Assembly: GCF_000420485.1 (NCBI RefSeq)
Contig: NZ_ATVA01000016.1
Span: 188,501 to 252,500, forward strand
Direction: 5' to 3'
DNA from: Paucidesulfovibrio longus DSM 6739
GTDB taxonomy: Bacteria; Desulfobacterota; Desulfovibrionia; Desulfovibrionales; Desulfovibrionaceae
Length of the DNA: 64,000 bases
This document shows positions 40,379 to 48,800 of the stretch, piece after piece (position 1 is the first letter of the stretch; every line of letters starts with the position of its first letter). The notes beneath the pieces were generated by a model. The model saw nothing but the letters and a program-made list of their open reading frames with translations. It was not told the DNA's origin and did no database searches. A program made the translations under genes and the position numbers.

Positions 40379-40942
40379 ATGCATGAGGAAAAGTTGCTGG
40401 AGATCATAGAGTTGGCACGCGAAACCGATCTTGTCGCGGCCAAGACGTATTTCAATCTTGCCGAGCAGTTCAGAAAAACTGATCTTGGCGATTTCTGGCG
40501 CGGCATGGCCGAGGAGGAGCAGAAGCATGCAAGGCTTTGGCTGCATCTGCACCAACTCGCCAGGGACGGGATGATGCCGCCTTTGTTCGACTCGCCGGAT
40601 GACGTTCTGAAGGACATGCGGCGCAATTTTGAGAGCGCCAAGAATCTCCGCCAGGTCTGCTGTCTCGGCGTGAACATGTCCCAGGCATTTTTTCACGCCT
40701 ATACCGTGGAGTATCACATGCTCCACTTCGCATTTGAATTTCTCTTCTGCTTTGCCGACTCTCTGGAAGATCTGCCTGACGGTCTTTCCGTGCATAAGGA
40801 TTACGAGCGGCATATCAAGGATTTCATTGAGGCGACGGAAAGGTACGGGGTCATGAGTCCCGAGCTGCGGCTGCTGGGAGACGCCTTGCTTCGTTTGCTG
40901 GAGACGAATCGAAGACTTTGGCGGAGCGCGAATTCCTGTTGA
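40379..40942 (+). CDS. Ferritin-like/rubrerythrin-fold diiron protein
   Basis: A 187-residue, all-helical protein. AGCAAGGAGTCAAT precedes the ATG. Iron-ligand-like motifs are in the right order: an early Glu in AAKTYFNLAEQFR, the first E..H pair in MAEEEQKHARLW (about 41-52) and a second in TVEYHMLHFAFEF (about 110-122). No rubredoxin-type Cys pair is present, so it is not a full rubrerythrin. Ferritin-like proteins detoxify peroxide or oxidise iron; the reaction here is inference. Hairpin terminator follows. Confidence 0.8.
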   Translation: MHEEKLLEIIELARETDLVAAKTYFNLAEQFRKTDLGDFWRGMAEEEQKHARLWLHLHQLARDGMMPPLFDSPDDVLKDMRRNFESAKNLRQVCCLGVNMSQAFFHAYTVEYHMLHFAFEFLFCFADSLEDLPDGLSVHKDYERHIKDFIEATERYGVMSPELRLLGDALLRLLETNRRLWRSANSC

Positions 40943-41009
40943 CGCTCCATCCGGTTTTCTTCCGCACCTGATGATCCCTGTTGTTCCGGCACTCGGAATG
41001 TGGACGCGC

Positions 41010-41053
41010 AAAACAGAGAGCCGCCCGGCCAAGGCCGGGCGGCTCTCTGTTTT
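41010..41053. terminator. Long hairpin between ferritin-like gene and dctM
   Basis: 21-base perfect arms (AAAACAGAGAGCCGCCCGGC plus C and its complement) around AA, ending GTTTTG on both strands. Serves both convergent transcripts. Confidence 0.9.
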
Positions 41054-41074
41054 GTCGTTGGCGGGCCGGGCGAT

Positions 41075-42388
41075 CTAGTACATGAGGGCTGGCAGCCAGA
41101 GGATGAGCTTGGGGAAGACGAAGAGCAGGGCGATGCCCACGATGATGGCCGCGAGGAAAGGCGCAATTCCTTTGAATATCGATTCCAGGCGGATGCCTGA
41201 GCGCAATTGCTGGGTGATGCCGTAGACCACGTAGACGTTGATGCCTACGGGCGGGGTGATCACGCCCATTTCGGTGACCAGCACGATGATGATGCCGAAC
41301 CAGATCGGGTCGTAGCCGAGGCTTTGCACCACCGGGTAGAAAACCGGGATGGTCAGCATGATCAGGGCCAGGGAATCCATGAAGCAGCCGCCGATGAAGT
41401 AGATGAGCACGATGACGGCCATGATGGCGAAGGCGGGCAGGTCAAAGGAGGCCACCCAGGAGGCGATGTCGAACGGAATGCGCGTGACGGCCAGGAACTT
41501 CCCGAAGACCACGGCGCCAGCAATGAGGAAAAGCACCATGCAGGAGGTGCGCAGCGTTTCGTGCAGGGACTTGACGAGCGCCTTCCAGGTCAGCTGCCGG
41601 CGGAGAAGCGCAAGAAAAGCCATGCCCAGTACGCCGATGGAAGCCGCTTCCGTGGGCGTGAACCAGCCCACGAACATGCCTCCGACCACGAGCAGGAAGA
41701 CCGCCAGGGTATCCACAAGCCCGGTAAGGGAACGCAGGCGCTGCCTCAGGGTGAACCGCTCGCCCGGAGGGCCTTGGGTCGGGTCCAGGCGGCAGACCAG
41801 CCAGATGGCTGCGATGAAGAGCAGCGTAAGCAGCAGCGCGGGGATGATGCCCGCGACGAACAGTTCGCCGATGGATTGTTCGGTGAGCACTCCGTAGACG
41901 ATGAGCACCACGCTGGGGGGCATGATCATGCCCAGGCCGCCGCCGGAAGCCACGGATCCCGTGGCCAGTTCGTCGGAATACCCGAAGCGCTTCATTTCAG
42001 GAATGCCGACCGTGGCCATGGTCGCGGCCGTGGCCGGGCTGGACCCGCAGATGGAGCCGAATCCTGTGCAGGCCGTGACCGTGGCCATGGCCAGTCCCCC
42101 GTTGACGTGGCCGAAGAAGCGATAGGCCGTGTCGTAGAGCTTGCGGCTGATGCCGCAGTTGAAGGCGATCTGGCCCATGAGGATGAACAGGGGGATCGTG
42201 CTCAGGTCGTAGGATGCGAAAGCGGAGTAAATGTTGCGCGAGAGCAGATTCATGCCGCCCTTGGGCGAGACGACGATGCTGAAGCCCACGAATCCCACGA
42301 GGGCCATGACGTAGGCCACGGGCATGCGGGTCATGAACAGGGCGATCATGACCACGATGCCGATGATGCCGATGAGGGTCGGGTCCAT
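41075..42388 (-). CDS. dctM: TRAP transporter large permease DctM
   Basis: 437-residue, about 12-helix permease of a tripartite ATP-independent periplasmic transporter, which imports organic acids using a Na+ or H+ gradient. It starts MDPTLIGIIGIVVMI. Motifs: GFGSICGSSPATAATMATVGIPEMKRFGY, GLGMIMPPSVVLIVYG, and IPVFYPVVQSLGYDPIWFGI with EMGVITPPVGINVYV near the C-terminus (segments shown separately). It follows dctQ by three bases. Confidence 0.95.
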   Translation of the reverse strand: MDPTLIGIIGIVVMIALFMTRMPVAYVMALVGFVGFSIVVSPKGGMNLLSRNIYSAFASYDLSTIPLFILMGQIAFNCGISRKLYDTAYRFFGHVNGGLAMATVTACTGFGSICGSSPATAATMATVGIPEMKRFGYSDELATGSVASGGGLGMIMPPSVVLIVYGVLTEQSIGELFVAGIIPALLLTLLFIAAIWLVCRLDPTQGPPGERFTLRQRLRSLTGLVDTLAVFLLVVGGMFVGWFTPTEAASIGVLGMAFLALLRRQLTWKALVKSLHETLRTSCMVLFLIAGAVVFGKFLAVTRIPFDIASWVASFDLPAFAIMAVIVLIYFIGGCFMDSLALIMLTIPVFYPVVQSLGYDPIWFGIIIVLVTEMGVITPPVGINVYVVYGITQQLRSGIRLESIFKGIAPFLAAIIVGIALLFVFPKLILWLPALMY

Positions 42389-42391
42389 TGC

Positions 42392-42889
42392 TTATTCCGT
42401 GCCTTTGGCGGGATTCGGGTTGAACAGCTCCAGCACGTCCCGCAGCAGATGAAGCGTGAAGATGAGGAATCCGAATGCGAGCACGAAAACAACCAGATAT
42501 TCCGGGAGTTGCAGATTCATTGAACGCACGCCGGACTCGCGCATGGTCAATCCGTAATCCGCCATGCGCCAGGTCACGATGGCGAAGAGCACGAGGGCCG
42601 TTGCGTTGGTGACAAGTCGCAGGGCGCGACGAAGGGCGCGGGGCATATAGCGCACGAATATTTCGACGCCGATGTGGCTGCGCTGGGCATGGGCATCGGG
42701 AAGGCTCAACCCGACAACGAACACGGCGAGCATGGTCACGATTTCCTCGGAGCCGAAAACGGGGCTGCCCATGAGTCTGCCGACTACGTCGGTGCCCGTG
42801 ACCAATGCCATGCAGCAGAGGCAAAAGGCCGCAATCGCGCGCATGGAGACGCGGGCCTTGTCCAGAAGGGCGAAAAGCGTTTGCATCAT
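42392..42889 (-). CDS. dctQ: TRAP transporter small permease DctQ
   Basis: About 165 residues, four transmembrane helices (AFCLCCMALVTGTDVVGR, FAIVTWRMADYG, FVLAFGFLIFTLHLL). The start is uncertain: ATG at 42889 follows GGTGG, while an in-frame ATG at 42925 follows directly on the T-run of a hairpin and is less likely. It links DctM with the binding protein in the inner membrane. Positioned between dctP and dctM, with an attenuator-like hairpin before it. Confidence 0.88.
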   Translation of the reverse strand: MMQTLFALLDKARVSMRAIAAFCLCCMALVTGTDVVGRLMGSPVFGSEEIVTMLAVFVVGLSLPDAHAQRSHIGVEIFVRYMPRALRRALRLVTNATALVLFAIVTWRMADYGLTMRESGVRSMNLQLPEYLVVFVLAFGFLIFTLHLLRDVLELFNPNPAKGTE

Positions 42890-42925
42890 ATCCACCATTG
42901 ACTTGCGGTGCCGATTCTCGACCAT

Positions 42926-42957
42926 GGAAAAGGCAGGCCTGGGCCTGCCTGGTTTCC
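42926..42957 (-). terminator. Intercistronic attenuator between dctP and dctQ
   Basis: Minus strand: GGAAACC, AGGCAGGCC / GGCCTGCCT stem, then TTTTCC. It lies 16 bases past the dctP stop and right before dctQ. Partial termination here would favour the binding protein over the membrane parts. Confidence 0.65.
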
Positions 42958-42972
42958 TTGAAAACGGCGTTC

Positions 42973-43989
42973 CTATTTCTGTAGTTCGTTCAGCTTGTTG
43001 ACGGTGAATTCCAATACCGCTTTGCCGTCCACGCCCTTGGCCGCAACCTGCTTCACGTAATCATCGAGAATGGGAGTGGCGGCGGCTTTCCAGCGCATGG
43101 ATTCCTCTTCGGAAAGGGGGATGATCTGGTTGTCCTTCTCGGCGAGGAAGGCCGCCCGGCCGGCCACGTCGCTGTCGTCCCAGGCCTTGCCGTGCTTGGC
43201 GATCCATTCGGCGTTGACCTCGGTGATGGCGGCCTGCACGTCCGCAGGCAGCTCTGCCCAGCGGTCCTTGTTCATGACCACGAAAAAGGTCGTGGTATAG
43301 GCCGTGGAATAGTTTTCGGTCATGTAGTCGACGACCTCGGCCATTTTCCAGCCCTTGTTGGTCTCAACGGGGTACATGCCGCCGTCAACCACGCCTTTCT
43401 GAATGCTCTGGTAGGCATCCGGCATGGACTGGGCCACGGGGGTGGCGCCCAGAGCCTGGACGAGCAGGGCGCTGTTTCCGGTGGCGCGCAGCTTGAGTCC
43501 GGCGATGTCCTCCAGCGTCCGCACGGGCTTGCCTTTGGTGTGCAGCAGTCCAGGACCGTGCGCGTTGAAATACATGACCTTCACGTCGTCGAGTTCGCCA
43601 GGCTTGAACTGCGCGTAAACCGCGTTGGCCAGTTCCGTGGCGGCCATGCCGGAAGTGTATCCCAGCGGAAGGTCCACTGCGGCCATGACCGGAAAACGTC
43701 CGCGGGAATAGGCCAGGGCGGAAAAGCCGATGTCGGAGATGCCTTCGACCACGCCGTCGTAGCACTGGTTGGCCTTGGTCAGGGTTCCGCCGGGGTAGTA
43801 GTCGATCTGAACTTTGCCGTCCGTCCGTTTTTCCACTTCGCGGCACCAGGCTTCAGCAAGCTGGGACTGCACGTGGGTGGGGGGGAAAAAGCAACTGTAG
43901 CTCAACTTGATCGGTCCTGCCTGGGAAGGAAGGGCCGGCGCGAGCAGCACCAGGGTCAGAACCAGCAGAAAAAGCCTTTGCCAGCGCAT
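42973..43989 (-). CDS. dctP: TRAP transporter substrate-binding protein DctP
   Basis: 338-residue periplasmic binding protein with a signal peptide ending SQA-G and AAGGAG seven bases before the ATG. The DctP family pattern is clear: LSYSCFFPPTHVQSQLAEAW, GISDIGFSALAYSRGRFP, the GLKLRATGNSALLVQALGATPV region with the substrate-carboxylate Arg (LRATG), and KGVVDGGMYPVETNKGWKM. The ligand is a carboxylate; which one is not visible. Two bases separate it from the upstream tetR. Confidence 0.94.
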   Translation of the reverse strand: MRWQRLFLLVLTLVLLAPALPSQAGPIKLSYSCFFPPTHVQSQLAEAWCREVEKRTDGKVQIDYYPGGTLTKANQCYDGVVEGISDIGFSALAYSRGRFPVMAAVDLPLGYTSGMAATELANAVYAQFKPGELDDVKVMYFNAHGPGLLHTKGKPVRTLEDIAGLKLRATGNSALLVQALGATPVAQSMPDAYQSIQKGVVDGGMYPVETNKGWKMAEVVDYMTENYSTAYTTTFFVVMNKDRWAELPADVQAAITEVNAEWIAKHGKAWDDSDVAGRAAFLAEKDNQIIPLSEEESMRWKAAATPILDDYVKQVAAKGVDGKAVLEFTVNKLNELQK

Positions 43990-43991
43990 GG

Positions 43992-44642
43992 TTACTCCTT
44001 GCTCTCGGGGTTCTCGTGTTCAGTTCCGCCCGGTGTGCATGTGCAATGTTGCGATTCGCCGAGGCAGAGGGCCTTGGCTAAGGCAAGTGCGGCACGGCGC
44101 ACGTCCTGACGGCTGAGCACGTCGGTTTGCAACACGTTCTGGATTAGAAATCCTTCGAAAAGGGCCGTGTTCAAAGATCCGATTTTTTCCAAAGCGCAGT
44201 CCGTAAGGACATAACCTCCGATCAGATCCTTGAAAATTTCGTTTGAGAGTCGGTATTTGCTGCGATTCAGCTCCGCCTTGAGACGTTCGTCGCGGGAAGC
44301 GTGAATGGTGAATTCCAAAAAGACCTTGGACCAGTTCATGTCGTCCATGATGGATTCGAGGAAGTCCCAAATGACGTCGAAGAATTCTTCGAAAGTAACG
44401 GCTTCCCGAATGCGTTCGGCGCGGGCCTTTCGATATTCTCCCATTTTTCTTTCCAGAATTTCCAGAAAGATGTCATCCTTTCCGACCCAATGGCTGTAGA
44501 AGCTTCCTTTTGAGTAACCTGCCTCGCGGGTGATTTCGGAGATGGTCGTGGCGGCAAATCCCTTGCGCCCGAAGAGCGACATGGCCGAGGCCAGGAGTTC
44601 TTCCTTGGTCTGCCGGGATTTTTCTTGCTGTCGTCTCGCCAT
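43992..44642 (-). CDS. TetR-family regulator of the TRAP operon
   Basis: 216-residue regulator: N-terminal helix-turn-helix (LLASAMSLFGRKGFAATTISEI, TREAGYSKGSFYSHWVGKDDIF shown in parts) and a C-terminal ligand-binding bundle. It starts right after GGAGGCGGAC and is the first gene of tetR-dctP-dctQ-dctM, two bases ahead of dctP, so it most likely represses its own operon through the paired palindromes just upstream. The C-terminus has CLGESQHCTCTPGGTEHENPES, with three Cys, of unknown meaning. The ligand is probably the transported carboxylate (inference). Confidence 0.9.
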   Translation of the reverse strand: MARRQQEKSRQTKEELLASAMSLFGRKGFAATTISEITREAGYSKGSFYSHWVGKDDIFLEILERKMGEYRKARAERIREAVTFEEFFDVIWDFLESIMDDMNWSKVFLEFTIHASRDERLKAELNRSKYRLSNEIFKDLIGGYVLTDCALEKIGSLNTALFEGFLIQNVLQTDVLSRQDVRRAALALAKALCLGESQHCTCTPGGTEHENPESKE

Positions 44643-44652
44643 GTCCGCCTCC

Positions 44653-44681
44653 GACCATTGGTCAAAAAGTGACCGCTGGTC
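44653..44681. promoter_or_regulatory. Paired TetR operators
   Basis: Two 11-base palindromes, GACCATTGGTC (44653-44663) and GACCGCTGGTC (44671-44681), centres 18 bases apart, immediately before the tetR start. Their spacing of nearly two helical turns suits cooperative binding of two dimers. TTGACC of the right-hand copy on the minus strand could double as a -35. Confidence 0.7.
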
Positions 44682-44912
44682 AATTTTAGCTACAAGTATT
44701 TGAAGCGGCAGGTCATGTCAAGCTGAAGACGCAATCCGGGAGCAGCCGCTCAGATGGTTTGTGGACAGGATGTACTTGAAGCTTTTAGAAGAAATGGCGG
44801 CAGCAAAAGGCAGATATCCGTCAATGTCGAATATTGTAGTTGTGAAGATGTTGATAAGAAAGAATAAATTAGTTCTTGAAGGTCGATCCGAATGTGATTA
44901 CATACGGCGTTC

Positions 44913-45332
44913 ATGTCCAAGCAAGATACACTCTGCATTCTCGGCAACGGCAGCCACTGGAGCGGGCTTCTCGAATTCGAGGGTTCTGCCCGCATTGATT
45001 CGGATTTTCACGGCGACATTCGCACCAAGGGGCAATTGATCATTGGCCCGAACGCGGAAGTGCGGGGAACCCTGGACGTCGGCGAGCTTGACGTGTTCGG
45101 GCGTTTCCGTGGGGACGTCGTGGCCGAGCGAAAGCTCACTCTGCGCGCGGGGGCCAGCGTGGAAGGAAATCTGGACGTGGGCCGGATCGAAGCCGAGGAA
45201 GGCTCCCTATTGAACGGCCGGATTCGAATGGCCTCCTTAGCGAATGAAGACAGGCCGCGGCGATCCCTGTTTGCGCGCCACGCCGAACCTCTCGGCTCGA
45301 CCCTGCCCAGGGCTTGGTTGAAAAACGCTTAA
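44913..45332 (+). CDS. Bactofilin
   Basis: 139-residue protein of the bactofilin family (DUF583), which forms nucleotide-free beta-helix filaments important for cell shape and polarity. The central GTLDVGELDVFGRFRGDVVA, ERKLTLRAGASVEGNLDVG region shows the repeating Gly-x-hydrophobic steps of the beta-helix. N-terminus: MSKQDTLCILGNGSHWSGLL. The end (RRSLFARHAEPLG) is a basic tail. The ATG has no clear Shine-Dalgarno site. The stop codon overlaps the convergent cobI stop (TTAA). Confidence 0.88.
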   Translation: MSKQDTLCILGNGSHWSGLLEFEGSARIDSDFHGDIRTKGQLIIGPNAEVRGTLDVGELDVFGRFRGDVVAERKLTLRAGASVEGNLDVGRIEAEEGSLLNGRIRMASLANEDRPRRSLFARHAEPLGSTLPRAWLKNA

Positions 45333-46045
45333 TTCTTGTTTTTCTTTACCAGCAGCAAAGACAAATAGTGCGGGTTTTTCGGCGCCTGATCCAGGTTCCG
45401 GCAAATCAACTCGCCTTCCAGGCCGAGGCGGCTGACAAAGAGGCTCCTGCGCTTGAGGTCGAGCGCGTCGAGCGTGTCGCAAATCGTGCCGAAGTTTCTA
45501 TACGCCTTGAGAATCACGCTGTTGTCCGCTTGATCCAGATGCTTGCGCAGCGCATCTGCGGGCATGGTCCCGGGAAGGATGTGCAGGGTTTCTCCGGCCT
45601 CGGCGAGAATGGTTCCGGTTGCGGCGGCAGCCTGCTGGAACGAGGTGATGCCGGGGATGATTTCGACCCGCTGTTCCGGGCGAAGCTGTCTCACCTTTTG
45701 CAGCACATAGCCGAAGGTGCTGAAGAGCAGGGGGTCGCCCAGCGTGACCAGGGCCACGTCTTCGCCTGCGGCCAGGTGCTTGAGAATCGTTTCGGCATTT
45801 GCCGTCCAGGCCAGTTCCAGCGTCTCGGCGTTGCTCGTCATGGGAAATTGCAAACGCATTACCGCCGTATCCGGCTGAAGGTGCGGCCGGACGATGGATT
45901 CCGCCAGCGAAAAGCCGTTCTTGGTCGAAGAACTGGCAAAAATGCTCTCGACGCGGCCCAGGGTCTGCACGGCCTTGAGCGTCAGCAGGTCCGGGTCTCC
46001 GGGGCCGACGCCCACTCCATACAAAATTCCGTATTCTTCAGTCAT
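45329..46045 (-). CDS. cobI: Precorrin-2 C20-methyltransferase (CobI/CbiL)
   Basis: 238-residue SAM-dependent methyltransferase of corrin-ring synthesis. Start MTEEYGILYGVGVGPGD at 46045; its ATG overlaps the end of btuF by eight bases. The tetrapyrrole-methylase motifs are present: GVGVGPGDPDLLTLKAV, VALVTLGDPLLFSTFGYV, EIIPGITSFQQAAA and a KAYRNFG segment. In the anaerobic route the substrate is cobalt-factor II, fitting the cobaltochelatase at the other end of this operon. Last gene of the cobalamin-riboswitch operon. Confidence 0.92.
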   Translation of the reverse strand: MTEEYGILYGVGVGPGDPDLLTLKAVQTLGRVESIFASSSTKNGFSLAESIVRPHLQPDTAVMRLQFPMTSNAETLELAWTANAETILKHLAAGEDVALVTLGDPLLFSTFGYVLQKVRQLRPEQRVEIIPGITSFQQAAAATGTILAEAGETLHILPGTMPADALRKHLDQADNSVILKAYRNFGTICDTLDALDLKRRSLFVSRLGLEGELICRNLDQAPKNPHYLSLLLVKKNKN

Positions 46046-47021
46046 CGGTTTGCTCCATTTGGGCCGCGCGCGCGGCGAATTCCGGGAAAATATCTGGATG
46101 AAGGAATCCGGCCAGCAGTTCCACGGCGTCCACATTTCGCGGGCCGGGCCGGGAAAACATCTGTTCGTCCACAATGAGCACTCGACCTGAACGTACCGCC
46201 GGCAACTGGGCGAATCTTTCGGACTGGCGGATATCGGTCGGGTCCGGGTTCATGGGGCCGCGCTGCGATACATAGGCTTCGGGCCGCAGGCGCAGGAGTT
46301 CTTCCTCGCTGAGGCGCGCCAGTTTATCGTCAAGGCGAACGCAGTTTTCTCCTCCTGCGAGGCGGATGATGTCGCTGACCAGCGACCCTTGCCCCGCAGC
46401 CAGGAGATTGCCGGAACGAACTTCGAAGAACACGCTCGGTCTATGCGTCGCTGCATGCAGACGATCCTGCACGGCGTTCAGGCGAGCGCGTATGGAATCT
46501 GCCAGGGCGGCGGCCTTGTCCGGGGCTCCAGTGAGCGCGCCGACCCGTTCGATGGTCGAAAACAGCTCGCTGAAGCTCGTTACCCGGAACAGGGCCGTGG
46601 TCACACCGAATCGTTCCAGATCCTCGACGCTGCGGGCCGATTCCTTTCGGCCGCCCATCTGCAACACCAGATCCGGCCCCAGGCCCACGATGCGCTCCAC
46701 GTTGGGGCGCATGTGGGTGCCGATGCTCGGCAGGGACGCGACTTCCGGTGGTGTGCGGTCGGCGTCCGTGCGAGCCAGCAAACGATCTCCCAGCCCCATG
46801 GCATAGAGGATTTCATTGAATGCGCCGTAGAGGGCGATGATGCGTCGCGCCGGTTCGCGCAGTTCAATGGTTCTTTGGAGGTCGTCCTGCACCCGGAGCG
46901 GAGCGGCCGCCGCTGCGAGGGCCAGGAGCAGCAGCGCCGGAACAGGCAGCAGCGCCGGGAACAGGAAACGCCTGCGGGTCGCCCGTGACCGGGTGCGTTC
47001 CGATCTTGATTTCGGTTTCAT
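46038..47021 (-). CDS. btuF: ABC transporter substrate-binding protein, cobalamin/metal-chelate type (BtuF-like)
   Basis: 327-residue protein with an Arg-rich N-terminus (KPKSRSERTRSRATRRRF) followed by a hydrophobic signal segment (LLPVPALLLLALAAAAAP). The body is a type III binding fold: RRIIALYGAFNEILYAMGLGD, VERIVGLGPDLVLQMGGRK, PRNVDAVELLAGFLHP. The ATG lies 158 bases inside the preceding btuD gene and is the only Met start before the signal; no alternative downstream start preserves export. The Arg run could suggest Tat export but no SRRxFLK-type motif is complete. Ligand: corrinoid or a precursor. Confidence 0.85.
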   Translation of the reverse strand: MKPKSRSERTRSRATRRRFLFPALLPVPALLLLALAAAAAPLRVQDDLQRTIELREPARRIIALYGAFNEILYAMGLGDRLLARTDADRTPPEVASLPSIGTHMRPNVERIVGLGPDLVLQMGGRKESARSVEDLERFGVTTALFRVTSFSELFSTIERVGALTGAPDKAAALADSIRARLNAVQDRLHAATHRPSVFFEVRSGNLLAAGQGSLVSDIIRLAGGENCVRLDDKLARLSEEELLRLRPEAYVSQRGPMNPDPTDIRQSERFAQLPAVRSGRVLIVDEQMFSRPGPRNVDAVELLAGFLHPDIFPEFAARAAQMEQTDD

Positions 47022-47739
47022 ATAACTCGCTCAAGGCTGTTTCCGTGAACAGCTGCTTTGGCGGGCCGTCAAAGGCGACGCCGCCATTTCTGAGAAAAAC
47101 GATGCGCGTGCAGTAAAGCGCAGCGAGATTGACGTCGTGCAGGGCCACCAGCGCGGCGGCCTGTGCGGTTGTCCGTTTCAGGAGATCGAAGCAGCGGATT
47201 CTCCAGGCCGCATCCATGGCGGAAAACGGCTCGTCCAGGAGGAGCAGCGGAGTCTCCTGTGCCAGGGCTCTCGCCAGCAGGACGCGCTGCAGCTCCCCGC
47301 CCGAGAGTTGATCCGCAGGGCGGCGTTGATACTCGGAAGTTCCCGTGGCGTCCAGTGCGGCGTCCACGGCCCGTTCGTCGTCGCAGCCGGGATTTCCGAG
47401 AAAGGGCAGCCGCGCGTATCGGCCCATGCCGACCAGGGTTCGCACCCGCAATCCGAAGGCGGGCTCGATCCGCTGCGGAACCACTGCGCAGCGCCTGGCC
47501 ACGATGCGGGGCGAGAGCGTGCTCACGCAGTCTCCCTGGAGACGGACTTCTCCTTGAAGCGGCGAGGAAAGGCCGCAGAGCCCTGCGATCAAAGTGCTTT
47601 TGCCCGCTCCATTCGGTCCGAGCAGGGCAACCAGCTCCCCCCGTCGCAGCGAAAGATTGATGCCGGAGAGCACCTGTTTCTTCCTGCCGTAGCCCAGCGC
47701 CAAATTCCGACATTGCAGCAGCGCTTGTTCGTGGCTCAT
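46864..47739 (-). CDS. btuD: ABC transporter ATPase, cobalamin/siderophore type (BtuD-like)
   Basis: 291 residues. Walker A GPNGAGKST (41-49), signature LSGGE (145-149), Walker B LLLLDEP (165-171) and the switch His in ALHDVNL. Start ATG overlaps the btuC stop by four bases. The catalytic domain is complete by about residue 255; a further ~35-residue Gly/Ala/Pro/Arg-rich tail (PGAAACSGAAAPGPRSG, then GRSAPGAGRPPKNH) is read across the start of btuF and looks like out-of-frame sequence rather than a folded domain. Confidence 0.93.
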   Translation of the reverse strand: MSHEQALLQCRNLALGYGRKKQVLSGINLSLRRGELVALLGPNGAGKSTLIAGLCGLSSPLQGEVRLQGDCVSTLSPRIVARRCAVVPQRIEPAFGLRVRTLVGMGRYARLPFLGNPGCDDERAVDAALDATGTSEYQRRPADQLSGGELQRVLLARALAQETPLLLLDEPFSAMDAAWRIRCFDLLKRTTAQAAALVALHDVNLAALYCTRIVFLRNGGVAFDGPPKQLFTETALSELYETEIKIGTHPVTGDPQAFPVPGAAACSGAAAPGPRSGGRSAPGAGRPPKNH

Positions 47740-48788
47740 GTCTCTTGACCTCGCTTGACCCGCAGCAGGAAGCAAAAGAACGGGCCGCCGAGCAGGGCGG
47801 TGATGACTCCCACCGGGAGTTCCGCCCCGCCAGGAAGGATTGCCCGCGCAGCAACGTCGGACCAGACCAGCAGGAGTCCTCCGAGCAAGGCGGAGTTGAG
47901 CAGCAGGGGGCGGTGTTCGGCTCCCAGGGCCAGTCGGACCATGTGGGGAACCACGAGTCCGACGAAACCGATGACCCCGGCCACGGCCACTCCAGCCGCA
48001 GTGACGAGTCCCGCACCCGTAAGCAGGGCGATGCGGGTGCGCGTGGTCCGTACGCCTAGCTGCCTGGCCTGGGTTTCGCCCAGGGAAAGCAGGTCCAGCT
48101 CGCGTGCATGCATAGTCATGAGCGCGAAACCGGCAAGAAAATAGGGGAGCATCAAATACACATGCTCCCAGCCGCGCCCCTGGAGGCTGCCCATGATCCA
48201 GAAGACGATGGCGGACACGGATTCCTCGTTGAGCGCCTTGAACAGGGAAATGCAGGCGGAGAGGAAGGTGGAGACGACGATACCCGCGAGAACCAGTGTT
48301 TCGCGGCGAAGCTTGCCGCCGATGCGGCCCAGGGCGATGACCGCGCACAAGGCTCCAAGGGCTCCGAGAAGAGCGGCGAAAGGGAGCGCGCCCAGGCCGA
48401 ATAATCCGCTGGAACCCGCCAAACCCAGAGTGATCGCCAGGGAGGCTCCGAAGGCTCCTCCGCTGGAAACCCCAAGAGTAAAGGGGTCGGCAAGGGGATT
48501 GCGCAGCAGTCCCTGAAAGACCACCCCGGCACCGGCCAGTCCGGCGCCCACCAGCCACGAAAGGCAGATCCGGCTCAGCCGGATATCCAGAACCACGGTT
48601 CTCCAGGCGGGATTGTCGCCCGCGCCGCCGAACAGAACGTCCAGCACCCCGGAAGTGGGAATGGGATAGGCTCCGGGCAGGACGGCCAGTCCCAGAGAAA
48701 CCACCGTCGCAACCAGCAGCGCGAGCGTCGTGAGCATGGCAGCGCGATGCATGTTTGACGATGGATTGTTCCGGGACCGGCTGACCAT
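47736..48788 (-). CDS. btuC: ABC transporter permease, cobalamin/siderophore type (BtuC-like)
   Basis: 350-residue inner-membrane permease of the FecCD/BtuC family with about ten helices. Characteristic stretches: PRL-like LDIRLSRICLSWLVGAGLAGAG, VVFQGLLRNPLADPFTLGVSSGGAFGAS, FWIMGSLQGRGW and GFVGLVVPHMVRLALGAEHR (shown separately). It starts 12 bases after the cbiK stop and is coupled to btuD by ATGA. Confidence 0.94.
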   Translation of the reverse strand: MVSRSRNNPSSNMHRAAMLTTLALLVATVVSLGLAVLPGAYPIPTSGVLDVLFGGAGDNPAWRTVVLDIRLSRICLSWLVGAGLAGAGVVFQGLLRNPLADPFTLGVSSGGAFGASLAITLGLAGSSGLFGLGALPFAALLGALGALCAVIALGRIGGKLRRETLVLAGIVVSTFLSACISLFKALNEESVSAIVFWIMGSLQGRGWEHVYLMLPYFLAGFALMTMHARELDLLSLGETQARQLGVRTTRTRIALLTGAGLVTAAGVAVAGVIGFVGLVVPHMVRLALGAEHRPLLLNSALLGGLLLVWSDVAARAILPGGAELPVGVITALLGGPFFCFLLRVKRGQET

Positions 48789-48800
48789 GAACCCAAACCT

